DNA of 64,000 bases from Bradyrhizobium sp. CCBAU 51627 (GTDB lineage: Bacteria; Pseudomonadota; Alphaproteobacteria; Rhizobiales; Xanthobacteraceae): NCBI RefSeq assembly GCF_028128765.1, contig NZ_LBJG01000022.1, forward strand, positions 62,001 to 126,000, read 5' to 3'. A program made the translations under genes and the position numbers. The notes under the pieces were generated by a model. The model was not told where the DNA came from and searched no databases. It was given only the letters and a program-made list of their open reading frames with translations. Below, one piece after another: positions 22,861 to 32,233 of this stretch (position 1 is the stretch's first letter; each line of letters starts with the position of its first letter).

Positions 22861-23798
22861 GATCGGTTCCCCGCCAGCGACTTGACATAGACGACGAGCC
22901 GCAACAATTGGTCCTCGCTGAGCTTGCCTGCGAAGGACGGCATCAAGGGCTCGTAGCTGGCCACGATTTGGCTGCGCGGCAGCAGGATCGAATCCCGGAT
23001 GTATTTGTCATCCGCAACGACGCTGCTGCCGTCGGAGAGCGGCACGGGCTTGCCGTACAGCCCTTCGAGCGGGGGAGCGCGAACCTTGCTGCCCTTCCCG
23101 TGACAGCCGCTGCAGCCGAGCTGACGGAACAGCGCGCCGCCCTCGTCCGCCAGCGGACTTGATGGCGCCTGTTGCGTCAGCCAGCGCGAAAAGTCGGCGG
23201 GCTCCATCGCGACAATCTCGCCGATCATGCCGGAGTGGTCGGTGCCGCAATACTCGGCGCAGAACAGGTGATAGCTACCAGGCTTGTCGATCTCGAGCTC
23301 AAGGTCCTGATAACGGCCCGGCACGACGTCGTGTTTCAGCCGCAGCGCCGGGATGTAGAAGCTGTGAATGACGTCCTGGGAGGCCATGACGAGCCGGACC
23401 GGGCGCCTGAGCGGAACGTGCAGCGCGTCGATCTCGGACTGGCCGCCCGGATGCTGCGTCTTCCACATCCACTGCTTGGCGACGACGAAGACAACGAGCT
23501 CGTCTGTCGGCGTCCTGTACATCTCGAAATAGACGCTCGCACCCCAGACGAACAACCCGAGAAAGCAGATGAACGATGCTACTGTCCAGCTAACCTCCCA
23601 ATGCCAGCTCTTGGATGTGCGGTGGCCGCGGTCGATCTGATTGCCTGCGCGATAACGCACGCAAAACAACGCGAGCAGGAAGAACAGCAGGCCGAGGACG
23701 AGCGCGCTGGCGATCAGGAGGCCGGTAAACAGCAGATCGACATCGCTGCTCTGCGGCGAAAGTCCCGGCCGCCAGAACGGGATCCATTCGCGCCACAT
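22857..23798 (-). CDS. coxB: Cytochrome c oxidase subunit II with fused cytochrome c domain
   Basis: 313 residues: two N-terminal membrane helices (about 24-47 and 71-91), a cupredoxin domain binding the dinuclear CuA centre (H145, C180, E182, C184, H188, M191 in [12 protein letters not shown]), and a C-terminal cytochrome c domain with haem motif CSGCH (229-233) and a likely axial Met in MPSFAGKL. The fusion makes this a caa3 oxidase that can accept electrons directly from the neighbouring alternative complex III. Periplasmic domains, inner membrane anchor. Confidence 0.95.
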   Translation of the reverse strand: MWREWIPFWRPGLSPQSSDVDLLFTGLLIASALVLGLLFFLLALFCVRYRAGNQIDRGHRTSKSWHWEVSWTVASFICFLGLFVWGASVYFEMYRTPTDELVVFVVAKQWMWKTQHPGGQSEIDALHVPLRRPVRLVMASQDVIHSFYIPALRLKHDVVPGRYQDLELEIDKPGSYHLFCAEYCGTDHSGMIGEIVAMEPADFSRWLTQQAPSSPLADEGGALFRQLGCSGCHGKGSKVRAPPLEGLYGKPVPLSDGSSVVADDKYIRDSILLPRSQIVASYEPLMPSFAGKLSEDQLLRLVVYVKSLAGNRS

Positions 23799-23824
23799 CT
23801 AGGACGATCTCCCTCGATGCGCGC

Positions 23825-24178
23825 TCATGGCGACGGCCATCCTGCCAGACCCTTGTGCAGAAGAAGGTCGACGGCTCGATCAATGGGAATGTGGACGGTG
23901 CCTTTTTCGCGATCGACCCAGCCATAGCTGCTCGCAAATTGCGCGCCGCCCTGTCGCGATCTCTCCAGACTGTCGCGCGGATTGACCTCGAGCGGTGGCG
24001 CATTTGAACTCAAGGCGGGTCGGCTCGCAGGTGTGGTTGGCATCATCGATTGCGGGAACATCCACGGCAGCGCGAGCGGAACGACCAGGATGAAGGTCGC
24101 AAGGCTGCCCGCAAGCCATCTGACAAGGCGAATCGGGACATCCGACCGCTCGTAGTCGAAGCGCTTGTTGTCCGCCAT
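23825..24178 (-). CDS. Single-pass membrane protein of the caa3/ACIII locus
   Basis: 117 residues with one membrane helix (about 21-41) and a C-terminal periplasmic segment with LEVNPRDSLERSRQ, YGWVDREKGTVHIPIDRAVDLLLHKGLAGWPSP. Small proteins with this tail (YGWVD...GTVHIPI..A) are familiar beside ACIII and caa3 genes, where an assembly role is assumed but not shown to my knowledge. It is the first gene of the oxidase operon, 26 nt before subunit II, and is divergent from actA. Confidence 0.75.
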   Translation of the reverse strand: MADNKRFDYERSDVPIRLVRWLAGSLATFILVVPLALPWMFPQSMMPTTPASRPALSSNAPPLEVNPRDSLERSRQGGAQFASSYGWVDREKGTVHIPIDRAVDLLLHKGLAGWPSP

Positions 24179-24224
24179 GCTGCCGCCCTCGATCGCGCCA
24201 TGACAATGCCCGACCGGGGATGGC

Positions 24225-24240
24225 GTTCCTATTTAGGAAC
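24225..24240. promoter_or_regulatory. Palindrome between divergent cox and act operons (GTTCCTATTTAGGAAC)
   Basis: Perfect inverted repeat with 7-nt arms and a 2-nt spacer. It is centred about 54 nt from the first oxidase-operon ATG and 63 nt from the actA ATG, so it may be an operator controlling both respiratory operons. The cognate regulator is not in the window. Confidence 0.5.
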
Positions 24241-24295
24241 CAATAAGGATCCCTGGGATTGCCGTCCTGACACTCGCCATCAGGCGGCTCCGAGA

Positions 24296-24952
24296 ATGGT
24301 CCAGAATTTCTCCCCTGTGGCGGACACCTGGTTGCGCCTGTTCCTGATCGGCGGGCTGTCACTGGCCGGCGGCAGTATGATCGCGGTGATTGGGTTTGCA
24401 CGTTCGGCATACATGACCGACACCGACACTCGTCCGCACCAGCCTGTGCCGTTCAGCCACCGCCATCATGCGGGGGAACTGGGTATCGACTGCCGCTATT
24501 GCCACAGCAATGTCGAGACGGGCCCACAGGCCGGCCTCCCGCCGACCGAGACCTGCATGACATGTCATTCGCAAATCTGGACCAATGCGACCATGCTGGA
24601 ACCGGTGCGAAAAAGTCTGGCGATGAACACACCGATCGAGTGGACGCGCGTCGCAAAGCTTCCCGACTACGTCTTCTTCCGTCACGACATCCACATTGCC
24701 AAAGGCGTCGGCTGCGAGAGCTGCCACGGCCGCATTGACCAGATGGCGCTGACCTATCGGGCCAAGGCATTCACGATGCAGTTCTGCATCGATTGCCATC
24801 GCGACCCCGGGCCCCATCTGCGACCGCAGGATCACATCACCGACATGGCTTGGCAGCCGTCTCCACGGGCGCGCAAGGAGGGCGAGGAGATCGCCGCTCA
24901 TGAGGGTATTCGCTTCGGCGAGCTCACCCATTGTTACGTGTGTCACCGATGA
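24296..24952 (+). CDS. actA: Alternative complex III subunit ActA, pentahaem cytochrome c
   Basis: 218 residues: N-terminal membrane anchor (about 12-36) and a periplasmic domain with five CxxCH haem motifs (CRYCH, CMTCH, CESCH, CIDCH, CYVCH). This matches the pentahaem ActA that passes electrons out of alternative complex III. Histidines in PFSHRHHAGELGIDC are likely distal ligands. The ATG at 24296 was chosen because it directly precedes the anchor. The stop overlaps the actB start as ATGA. Related to NrfH/cytochrome c7-type proteins. Confidence 0.92.
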   Translation: MVQNFSPVADTWLRLFLIGGLSLAGGSMIAVIGFARSAYMTDTDTRPHQPVPFSHRHHAGELGIDCRYCHSNVETGPQAGLPPTETCMTCHSQIWTNATMLEPVRKSLAMNTPIEWTRVAKLPDYVFFRHDIHIAKGVGCESCHGRIDQMALTYRAKAFTMQFCIDCHRDPGPHLRPQDHITDMAWQPSPRARKEGEEIAAHEGIRFGELTHCYVCHR

Positions 24953-27828
24953 AGCGCCGCACCTGCGACCAGCCTCCAATAGCGCGCGGGCCGCGAGTTT
25001 GGGCGGGCATCGAGGAGCTTTCGGCCGATCCGGAGTTTCAGGCGTTCATCGATGCGGAATTTCCCGCAGTGCAGGAGTTATCGAAGACCGCGCGCCGCCA
25101 GTTCCTGAAGCTGATGGGAGCTTCGTTCGCATTGGCGGGACTGACCGGATGCGAGAAGAGCTCGTTCGTTGCGGCGCTTCCCTATGTCGATCAGCCCGAC
25201 AGCGAAACGCTGGGCCGGCCGCGCTACTACGCGACCGCGGTCTTGCTCGATGGTTACGCGCAGCCCGTCATCGCGACCACCCATGCGGGACGGCCGACCA
25301 AGCTCGACGGCAATCCGGACCATCCGGTCACGCAAGGCCGCAGCGATATCTTCATGCAAAGCGCCGTGCTGCAACTCTATGATCCCGACCGCGCGAATGC
25401 ACCGACCAGGCATGGCGAGCCCGTGAGTTGGACGGATGTGGAATCGGCAATCGGGATCATGCGTGAGGGCTGGCGCGCCGATCAGGGCGAGGGCGCGCGC
25501 CTGTTGCTCGGCCCCACCACGTCGCCGACGCTGCTGCGGCAGATCGATGCCTTCCTGAAGCAATTCCCGAAGGCCCGCGTTCACACCCATGCGGCAGCAG
25601 GCCTTGATGAGAGGCGTGAGATCATGGCCGCCGTCTATGGACGGCGAGTGGATTCGAACTATGAGCTCGCGGTCTGCGATGTCGTGGTCGGGCTCGACGA
25701 AGACTTTCTGGGCCCAGGACCCCATCAGGTGCGCAATGCGTTGGGTTGGTCGCAATCGCGCCGGCGTTCCAGTGACCGGCCGGGCAATCGGCTGTTCATG
25801 GCCGAGAGCGTTCCCTCTGCGACAGGCGCATTGGCCGATCACCGCTTGATCGCCGATGCCGGACGGATGCCGGCCCTGGCCGAAGCGCTTGCCAGTGCGA
25901 TCGGCGTAGTCGGTGCATCCAGGCCGAGCCTGACAGAGGCCGAGGCCGGCTGGATTGCGCGCGTCGTTGGGGCCTGCAGCGAACACAAGGGGCGCTCGCT
26001 GTTTGTGTCGGGGCTGAGCGGTGGCGCCGCAGCCGCCCTCTGGATCGCCCGAATTAACCAACAGTTCGCCAACGCCGGTCAGACATTGAAATTGACCGAT
26101 GCGATCACGGGTCCTGTCGGCGCTGCAACGCTGGCCGAACTCGCTTCCGACATCAGTGCCGGACGCGTGACCTCTCTCGTCGTGATCGACTGCAATCCGG
26201 CCTATACCGCGCCGGGAGAGCTCGCGCTTGGCGAGGCCTTCAAGCGCGTCCGCTCGTCGATTCATGTCGGCACGCAGCGGGACGAGACTGGCAACCTCTG
26301 CGAATGGCAGCTGCCGTTGGCTCACGCGCTGGAGAGCTGGAGCGACGCACGCGCTGTCGACGGAACTTCGACAATCATTCAACCCGTGATTTCACCATTT
26401 TACGATGTGCGGACAACGCATCAGATCCTCGCGATGCTGCTTGGCGAGGTTGATCCGGCCGCGGATGCCGCTGTCCGCGAGACCTGGCAGAACAGTTTTG
26501 GCGATTCATTCGAGGCGCGATGGAAGCAGGCCTTGCATGATGGCTTCGTCGAGGGCAAGGCTTCGTTCGTTACGGCGTCGCCCGTGGCTGAAGCGGTGGC
26601 GGCGCCCAGTGCCGGCGGCGACCTCGATATCGTATTTCGCCCGGATCCGACGGTCTGGGACGGCCAGTTCGCCAATGTCGGTTGGCTCCAGGAGCTTCCC
26701 AAGACTCTGACCACGGTGACATGGAGCAATGTGATTGGAGTGAGCCCGGCGCTGGCAGCGCGGCTTTCGGCGGCCAATGGCGATCATGTCGAGGTGTCGG
26801 TCGGCACACGTCGCATCAGTGGACCCCTCTGGATCACGCCGGGCCAGGCTGACAGTACGGTCGCGCTCTATCTCGGCTACGGCAGGACGCGCGCGGGTCG
26901 GGTAGGTGATAATCTCGGCTATGACGCGTATCAGGTCCGGTCCGATGCCGAGCCCTGGTTGACGCAGGGAAGCCTGCACAAGCTCGCCTCGCGCGAGGAT
27001 CTCGCCATTACCCAGCTGCATCATCGCTTAGAGGGCTTTGATCTTGCCCGTGAGATCAGCCCGGGCCAGGTCAAAGAGGCGTCGGCGGATCAGGCCAGCC
27101 TCTATCCGCCATGGCCTTCGGCGAAGAACGCCTGGGGCATGGTGATCGATCTCGACAGCTGCATCGGCTGCAATGCCTGCGTGGCCGCGTGCACGGCCGA
27201 GAACAACGTCCCGGTGGTCGGGCCGGACCAGGTCAGAGCCGGCCGTGAAATGCACTGGCTGCGGATCGCGCGCTACTACACCGGCGACATCGCCGAGCCG
27301 CGCAGCTTCTTCGAGCCGGTGCCCTGCATGCATTGCGAAGATGCTCCCTGTGAAATGGGCTGCCCGGTGCATGCCACCACGCACAGTCCCGAGGGCGTGA
27401 ATCAGATGGTCTATAACCGTTGCATCGGCACGCGCACCTGCTCCAGCTACTGCCCTTACAAGGTGCGCCGCTTCAATTTCTATGATTACCGCGCGCCAGC
27501 GGAGTCGCCTACGCATGCTGCGCACAATCCAGAGGTCACCGTGCGATCGCGCGGGGTCATGGAGAAGTGTACCTATTGCACCCAGCGCATCGAGGCTGCG
27601 CATGTCGCTGCAGACAAGGAGAGCCGCCCCATACGCGATGGCGACGTGGTCACCGCTTGCCAGCAGGCCTGTCCGACCAAAGCGATCGTGTTCGGCGACA
27701 TCAATGATCCGAACTCGGAGGTCGCGCGCCTGAAACGCGATGGCCGGCACTATGTCCTGCTCGAGGAGCAGGGAACGCGACCACGCACGACTTATCTGGC
27801 GCGCTGGCGCGAAGACGATACGGGATAG
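24949..27828 (+). CDS. actB: Alternative complex III subunit ActB (molybdopterin-like and Fe-S fusion)
   Basis: 959 residues. A Tat-type segment with RR at 49-50 leads into LAGLTGC (C68), a lipobox, so it is probably Tat-exported and lipidated. Residues about 90-700 resemble molybdopterin oxidoreductases, though ActB proteins lack the cofactor. The C-terminal part from about 730 is a ferredoxin-like domain with four Cys groups: CIGCNACVAAC, CMHCEDAPCEMGC, CIGTRTCSSYC and CTYCTQR with CQQACP, enough for three or four iron-sulfur clusters. It sits on the periplasmic face of the quinol:acceptor oxidoreductase. The start overlaps the actA stop by 4 nt. Confidence 0.93.
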   Translation: MKRRTCDQPPIARGPRVWAGIEELSADPEFQAFIDAEFPAVQELSKTARRQFLKLMGASFALAGLTGCEKSSFVAALPYVDQPDSETLGRPRYYATAVLLDGYAQPVIATTHAGRPTKLDGNPDHPVTQGRSDIFMQSAVLQLYDPDRANAPTRHGEPVSWTDVESAIGIMREGWRADQGEGARLLLGPTTSPTLLRQIDAFLKQFPKARVHTHAAAGLDERREIMAAVYGRRVDSNYELAVCDVVVGLDEDFLGPGPHQVRNALGWSQSRRRSSDRPGNRLFMAESVPSATGALADHRLIADAGRMPALAEALASAIGVVGASRPSLTEAEAGWIARVVGACSEHKGRSLFVSGLSGGAAAALWIARINQQFANAGQTLKLTDAITGPVGAATLAELASDISAGRVTSLVVIDCNPAYTAPGELALGEAFKRVRSSIHVGTQRDETGNLCEWQLPLAHALESWSDARAVDGTSTIIQPVISPFYDVRTTHQILAMLLGEVDPAADAAVRETWQNSFGDSFEARWKQALHDGFVEGKASFVTASPVAEAVAAPSAGGDLDIVFRPDPTVWDGQFANVGWLQELPKTLTTVTWSNVIGVSPALAARLSAANGDHVEVSVGTRRISGPLWITPGQADSTVALYLGYGRTRAGRVGDNLGYDAYQVRSDAEPWLTQGSLHKLASREDLAITQLHHRLEGFDLAREISPGQVKEASADQASLYPPWPSAKNAWGMVIDLDSCIGCNACVAACTAENNVPVVGPDQVRAGREMHWLRIARYYTGDIAEPRSFFEPVPCMHCEDAPCEMGCPVHATTHSPEGVNQMVYNRCIGTRTCSSYCPYKVRRFNFYDYRAPAESPTHAAHNPEVTVRSRGVMEKCTYCTQRIEAAHVAADKESRPIRDGDVVTACQQACPTKAIVFGDINDPNSEVARLKRDGRHYVLLEEQGTRPRTTYLARWREDDTG

Positions 27829-27836
27829 ATGCAGGA

Positions 27837-29189
27837 ATGAGCGAAGAATCCGACATCCTGCCGACGCGCCAGAGCATGGGCGGGATCTCCGACCAGCTCA
27901 CCGGCATTCCCCTGTATTTCCCAGCGGAGCGGCGCTGGCTGATCGCGATGCTGTTCGCGAGTGCACTGCTGCTGTTGCTGCTGGTCTCGGCGATTGAGCT
28001 GTTCGCGCGCGGTGTCGGCATCTGGGGCATCAATATCCCCGTGAACTGGGCCTTTGCGATCCACAATTATGTCTGGTGGCTCGGCATCGGCCATGCCGGC
28101 ACGTTGATCTCGGCGCTCCTGCTCCTCACCGGTAGCGAGTGGCGTAATTCGCTCAATCGCTTTGCCGAGACGATGACGCTGTTTGCCGTCGTCTGTGCCG
28201 GAATCTATCCGATCCTGCATCTCGGGCGGCCCTGGTACGTTTACTGGATGTTTCCCTACCCCGCGACCATGGGCGTGTGGCCGCAATTTCGCAGCCCGCT
28301 GGAATGGGACATCTGGGCAGTGATGACCTACCTGACAGTCTCACTGGCCTTCTGGTACACGGGGCTGATCCCCGATCTTGCGGCGGCTCGGGATCGGGCA
28401 ACCCGGCGCGGCTGGCAGATATTCTTTGGGATCACCGCGCTCGGATGGCGCGGCTCGGCAAGGCACTGGCTGCGCTGGTCGCAGACATATCGGCTGATGG
28501 CGGGCCTCGCGGTGCCGCTGGTGGTGTCGGTCCATAGCGAAGTCTCGCTGCTGTTCGCCGCGGGCCAGATTCCAGGTTGGCATTCGACGATCTTCCCGCC
28601 CTATTTCGTGCTGGGGGCCGCGTTCTCCGGCTTCGCCGTGGTCTCCATCATCGCCGTGGCGCTGCGGTCCTGGTTCGGGCTCGAGAATCTCGTAACTGAC
28701 GATCACCTTGATGTGCTTGGAAAAGTCCTGCTCGCGACCGGGCTGATGACCGCCTATGGCTACGTCTTCGAAGTGTTCGACGCCCTCTATTCGGGAGAGG
28801 AGCACGAGCTCCAGACGCTGGCCGACCGCTGTACCGGTGCTTACGCCTGGACCTATTGGGGCGCCGTGATCTTCAATTTCATCCCGCTCCAGGCGCTGTG
28901 GTGGCGCCTCGTGCGGCGGACGGGATGGATGCTGCTCTTGATCTCCGTGTCGGTCGCGATCGGAATGTGGCTCGAGCGCTACATGATCCTCGTCACCAGC
29001 CTCTATCGTGATTTTCTGGTCTCGTCCTGGAGCCACTTCACGCCGACCTTCTGGGACTGGTCGACCTATTTCGGAACGATCGGGCTCTTTCTCGTGCCTT
29101 TCCTCATCGCCATCCGCCTGATCCCCATGATCTCGATCTCCGAGACCAAGGAGCTTCTCCACGAAGAAAAGGAGGAGAAGCATGGCTGA
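27837..29189 (+). CDS. actC: Alternative complex III subunit ActC (NrfD-like quinone-binding membrane subunit)
   Basis: 450 residues with about ten membrane helices, NrfD/PsrC family. The loops HNYVWWLGIGHAGTL (about 77-91) and VVSVHSEVSLLFAAGQIPGWHSTIFPPYFVLGA (about 231-263) contain conserved His, Glu and Asp residues placed at the quinol site and proton path in characterised ACIII. Oxidises quinol in the membrane and feeds electrons to ActB. It begins 8 nt after actB and overlaps actD by 8 nt. Confidence 0.93.
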   Translation: MSEESDILPTRQSMGGISDQLTGIPLYFPAERRWLIAMLFASALLLLLLVSAIELFARGVGIWGINIPVNWAFAIHNYVWWLGIGHAGTLISALLLLTGSEWRNSLNRFAETMTLFAVVCAGIYPILHLGRPWYVYWMFPYPATMGVWPQFRSPLEWDIWAVMTYLTVSLAFWYTGLIPDLAAARDRATRRGWQIFFGITALGWRGSARHWLRWSQTYRLMAGLAVPLVVSVHSEVSLLFAAGQIPGWHSTIFPPYFVLGAAFSGFAVVSIIAVALRSWFGLENLVTDDHLDVLGKVLLATGLMTAYGYVFEVFDALYSGEEHELQTLADRCTGAYAWTYWGAVIFNFIPLQALWWRLVRRTGWMLLLISVSVAIGMWLERYMILVTSLYRDFLVSSWSHFTPTFWDWSTYFGTIGLFLVPFLIAIRLIPMISISETKELLHEEKEEKHG

Positions 29190-29712
29190 GCACCTCTATG
29201 GGGTCCTGGCAGAGTTTGAAAGCCCTGAACGCCTGTTGGAAGCAACGCGCCAGGCAATGGAGGCGGGCTATCGTGATCTCGATGCCTTCACGCCATTTCC
29301 GGTCGAAGGGCTGGACCGTGTTGTTCGTCTGCCACGGCCCACGATCTCATTCGCGGGCCTCGGCGGGGCCATTGCGGGTGCAGGCGCTGCGCTGCTGATG
29401 CAGTTCTACGTGAACTACGACTACCCCCTCAATGTCGGCGGTCGCCCGGTCTACGCGATCTCGGCCTTCGCGGTCGTGACGTTCGAGCTCACCATCCTGT
29501 TCTCTGCGCTGGCCATGCTCATCGCGATGTTGTGGCAGAACGGGCTTCCTCGCCTCAATTATCCGGTGTTCGCCGCCAAACGATTTCACCGCGCCAGCAG
29601 GGACCGGTTTTTCCTCTGCGTCAACGCGCAGGACGCGCTGTTCGACGAGCGAGAGACGCGCGCGTTCCTGAGCGGGATCGGCGCGCTCTCGGTCGAGCTC
29701 GTCCCCAAATGA
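29182..29712 (+). CDS. actD: Alternative complex III subunit ActD (DUF3341)
   Basis: 176 residues; cytoplasmic N-terminal domain (YGVLAEFESPERLLEATRQAMEAGYRDLDAFTPFPVEGL) followed by two membrane helices (about 59-81 and 95-117) and a C-terminal cytoplasmic tail. The two-helix DUF3341 layout and place after actC identify ActD. A structural subunit without cofactors. The stop overlaps the actE start as ATGA. Confidence 0.9.
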   Translation: MAEHLYGVLAEFESPERLLEATRQAMEAGYRDLDAFTPFPVEGLDRVVRLPRPTISFAGLGGAIAGAGAALLMQFYVNYDYPLNVGGRPVYAISAFAVVTFELTILFSALAMLIAMLWQNGLPRLNYPVFAAKRFHRASRDRFFLCVNAQDALFDERETRAFLSGIGALSVELVPK

Positions 29713-30239
29713 CCCGACTTCCGCTCATCCTTGCGCTGGCCTGCCTGCTCGCTGCCTGCGATCAGAACATGGACCAGCAGCCGCGCTATAGCGGATATTC
29801 GCGCGTGCCCTTGTTTCGCGGTAGCGTGCTGCGCCCGCCGCCAGCCAACACGATTGCCCGGGACGACCTCGCGCGGGAGAAGTCCGCTGGCAGCAAACCC
29901 GCGCTCACGCCCGAGCTGCTGGCGAGAGGTCGACAGCGCTTCGGCATCTTCTGCTCGCCATGCCACGGCGCCGGCGGCGACGGCACAGGAATCATTGTTC
30001 AGCGCGGCATGCCGCGTCCGACCAGCTATCACGACGATCGGCTGCTTGCCGCCGACGATCAGCATTTCTTCGACGTCATCACCAACGGCTATGGCGCAAT
30101 GTATTCCTACGCCGCGCGCGTCCCGCCGGCGGATCGCTGGGCGATCGTTGCCTACATCCGCGCGCTTCAGCTCAGTCGGCACGCCTCCCTCGACGACGTT
30201 CCGGCGGATGAGCGGAGCAAGCTGGAGACATCGCCATGA
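29709..30239 (+). CDS. actE: Alternative complex III subunit ActE, monohaem lipoprotein cytochrome c
   Basis: 176 residues: a lipoprotein signal ending in LLAAC (C17), then a periplasmic class I cytochrome c with a single CSPCH (about 79-83) and an axial-ligand candidate Met in GAMYSYAARV (about 129). It relays electrons from complex III, here probably straight to the cytochrome domain of the caa3 subunit II. The ATG at 29709 was chosen because it opens the signal peptide and overlaps the actD stop. Confidence 0.92.
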   Translation: MTRLPLILALACLLAACDQNMDQQPRYSGYSRVPLFRGSVLRPPPANTIARDDLAREKSAGSKPALTPELLARGRQRFGIFCSPCHGAGGDGTGIIVQRGMPRPTSYHDDRLLAADDQHFFDVITNGYGAMYSYAARVPPADRWAIVAYIRALQLSRHASLDDVPADERSKLETSP

Positions 30240-31348
30240 GCGTCCACAGGCGGACGAGAGCGAGTTTGGCGGTCATCTCCGGTCTTATCCTGGTCGTCGG
30301 ATTCATGATCGATACAAGGTCGACCGGTGCGGCCTATCTTGTGGCCTGGCTCGCCTGGGGTGCGATTCCGATCGGCGCGCTGATCCTTTTCATGACGAGT
30401 TATCTGGTGCGGCGACGCTGGACGGAGGCACTGCATCCGGTCTTCGTGGGAACGACCGGCCTTCTGCCGATCGTCGCGCTGGCCTTCGTTCCCGTTCTGC
30501 TGGTCATGAAGGACGTCTACCCCGCAATCGCAGACTCGGCGTCGCTGCCGCCGTTCAGAGCGCGCTGGTTCGTGCCGTGGTTTTTCGTGCTGCGGACCGT
30601 GATCTATTTTTTGCTCTGGGTCGCGCTGGCCGAATGGCTTCGGCGTTCCTGGCGCAACGACGAGGCGATGGTGCGCGCGGCATCGGTCGGGTCGATCGTC
30701 TGGACCCTTCTGGTATCGTTCGCCGGCATTGACTGGATCGAATCGCTGGAGCCTGAGTTTCACTCGTCGATCTATGGCCTGATCTATCTGAGCTTCACGC
30801 TCGTGAACGGGACGGCCTTCGTCATCGGCGCCGGCTTGCTGTCGAGATGGAGTATCGGCCCGAGCCGCGGCTATAGCGGCCTTTTGCTTTCGGTGCTGAT
30901 GCTGTGGTGCTATCTCCATGCCATGCAGTACATCGTCATCTGGTCGGGCAACATTCCCAAGGAGGTCACGTGGTATGTCGCGCGATCAGAGAGCGGATGG
31001 CAATTCGTCCTGGCGCTGCTTTCGTTCGGACAATTCGTCTTTCCATTTTGCGCGATGCTCGGCAGCAGGGTGCGATCCCATCCGCGTTGGCTGCTCGCTC
31101 TGTGCGCACTGACGCTGGCGATGCGGGGATTTGAATCGGCGATTCTTATCCTTCCGGCCGTCCATGGCCTATCGTTCACCATGACAGCCGTCATGCTGAT
31201 TGCCGCACTGCTGTTTCTGGGTCTGATACTGTGGTTGGCGTTTGATGCCGCCCTGGCGAGGGCAGCGGAGGACATGCCGCCCCTTGCTGCTATCTGGCCA
31301 CGGCTTCGCCGCGAAACAGGAATCCGATCAGCAGGGCAAGGACGATGA
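30236..31348 (+). CDS. actF: Alternative complex III subunit ActF (NrfD-like)
   Basis: 370 residues, about ten membrane helices, paralogous to ActC but shorter and lacking the full quinol-site residue set, as usual for ActF. Landmarks include SLPPFRARWFVPWFFVLRTVIYFLLWVALA (about 102-131) and IDWIESLEPEFHSSIYGLIY (about 164-183). A structural and possibly proton-conducting subunit. Last gene of the act operon; its 3' end overlaps the convergent SCO-like gene by 59 nt. With A to F present, ACIII is complete. Confidence 0.9.
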   Translation: MSVHRRTRASLAVISGLILVVGFMIDTRSTGAAYLVAWLAWGAIPIGALILFMTSYLVRRRWTEALHPVFVGTTGLLPIVALAFVPVLLVMKDVYPAIADSASLPPFRARWFVPWFFVLRTVIYFLLWVALAEWLRRSWRNDEAMVRAASVGSIVWTLLVSFAGIDWIESLEPEFHSSIYGLIYLSFTLVNGTAFVIGAGLLSRWSIGPSRGYSGLLLSVLMLWCYLHAMQYIVIWSGNIPKEVTWYVARSESGWQFVLALLSFGQFVFPFCAMLGSRVRSHPRWLLALCALTLAMRGFESAILILPAVHGLSFTMTAVMLIAALLFLGLILWLAFDAALARAAEDMPPLAAIWPRLRRETGIRSAGQGR

Positions 31349-32150
31349 CGCTGATCGAACCGGCGGCGAGCAGCAGTCGGCGCACCGCCAGCGTGTAGAC
31401 GCCGCTGGCGGGATCGAACCCGTAGCAGAGCAGGTGGACCTGGTCGGTCCAGCGTCCGACGCGCCCCTGGCCTGCCTCGACCAGCGCAAGGCGCAGGCTC
31501 GGGGCGTCGACCGATAGCGCGGAGAGCGCCCGTGAAATCCGCCCCTGCGATGTGACTACGAAAGCGGCCGCGGGATGCGCGAATTGGTCGTGCTCGCGAT
31601 CGTAGATCGTCCTCACTCCGAATGCGTCGAGCAACCTGCTCACGTCAGCGGTCTCCGCACGCAGGAAATAGCTGTGCTCGGGCAGGCCGCCCCTGGGACT
31701 GACCTGCTCGCTCTTCATGGCCTGTGCCTGGGCCGGCCCGTCCCTGGGATCGAGGCCGAAAACGATCAACCGGTAGTCCTGACCGGCCTTCAGGCCGCTA
31801 TCGGCCAGCGCATTGGAGACGATCGATACTGCCGGTCCGCAAAGCGTTTGGCAGGTGTAATCGGCCAGAATCCAGACCGTCGGCACGCCGCCAAGCCAGC
31901 TCTGCAGCGGTGCGGTGCGGTCGCTCACGTCGCGAATCGGGATATGCAGGGGAAGCAGTATATTGACGCGGGGAACGAGGTTGACCTCATCGAGTGCCGA
32001 TGCGGTGACGGCAGCTTGCGCCGGCAATGACATCGCCAGACAGGCACAAAGGGTGATGATCCATCCCGCGACCCTTCTGCAGCTTCGGTTTTGGGATGTT
32101 TCGGTCGAGGATTGGATCGGCAAAATGTCTCCCTTCTCCAATAGCGGCAT
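31290..32150 (-). CDS. SCO1/SenC-like copper chaperone with C-terminal membrane anchor
   Basis: 286 residues: hydrophobic N-terminal signal (about 28-46), a thioredoxin-fold domain with CX3C copper-binding pair in DYTCQTLCGP (about 98-107) and a candidate third ligand His in FAHPAAAFVV (about 194), and a C-terminal membrane helix (about 258-278). SCO proteins deliver copper to CuA of subunit II, so this probably matures the caa3 oxidase next door. GAGG precedes the ATG. Convergent with actF, overlapping by 59 nt. Confidence 0.85.
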   Translation of the reverse strand: MPLLEKGDILPIQSSTETSQNRSCRRVAGWIITLCACLAMSLPAQAAVTASALDEVNLVPRVNILLPLHIPIRDVSDRTAPLQSWLGGVPTVWILADYTCQTLCGPAVSIVSNALADSGLKAGQDYRLIVFGLDPRDGPAQAQAMKSEQVSPRGGLPEHSYFLRAETADVSRLLDAFGVRTIYDREHDQFAHPAAAFVVTSQGRISRALSALSVDAPSLRLALVEAGQGRVGRWTDQVHLLCYGFDPASGVYTLAVRRLLLAAGSISVIVLALLIGFLFRGEAVAR

Positions 32151-32233
32151 TGGAACGCCTCGCCAGGACGCGGGTTCCTATGCGGGACGCGCAGATGCGC
32201 GCGGAATGTCGCCGGTCGCGATGGTGGAGGACG

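Noticed and set aside
25078..26382. 434-codon minus-strand frame inside actB
   Set aside because: Antisense shadow with no recognisable features.
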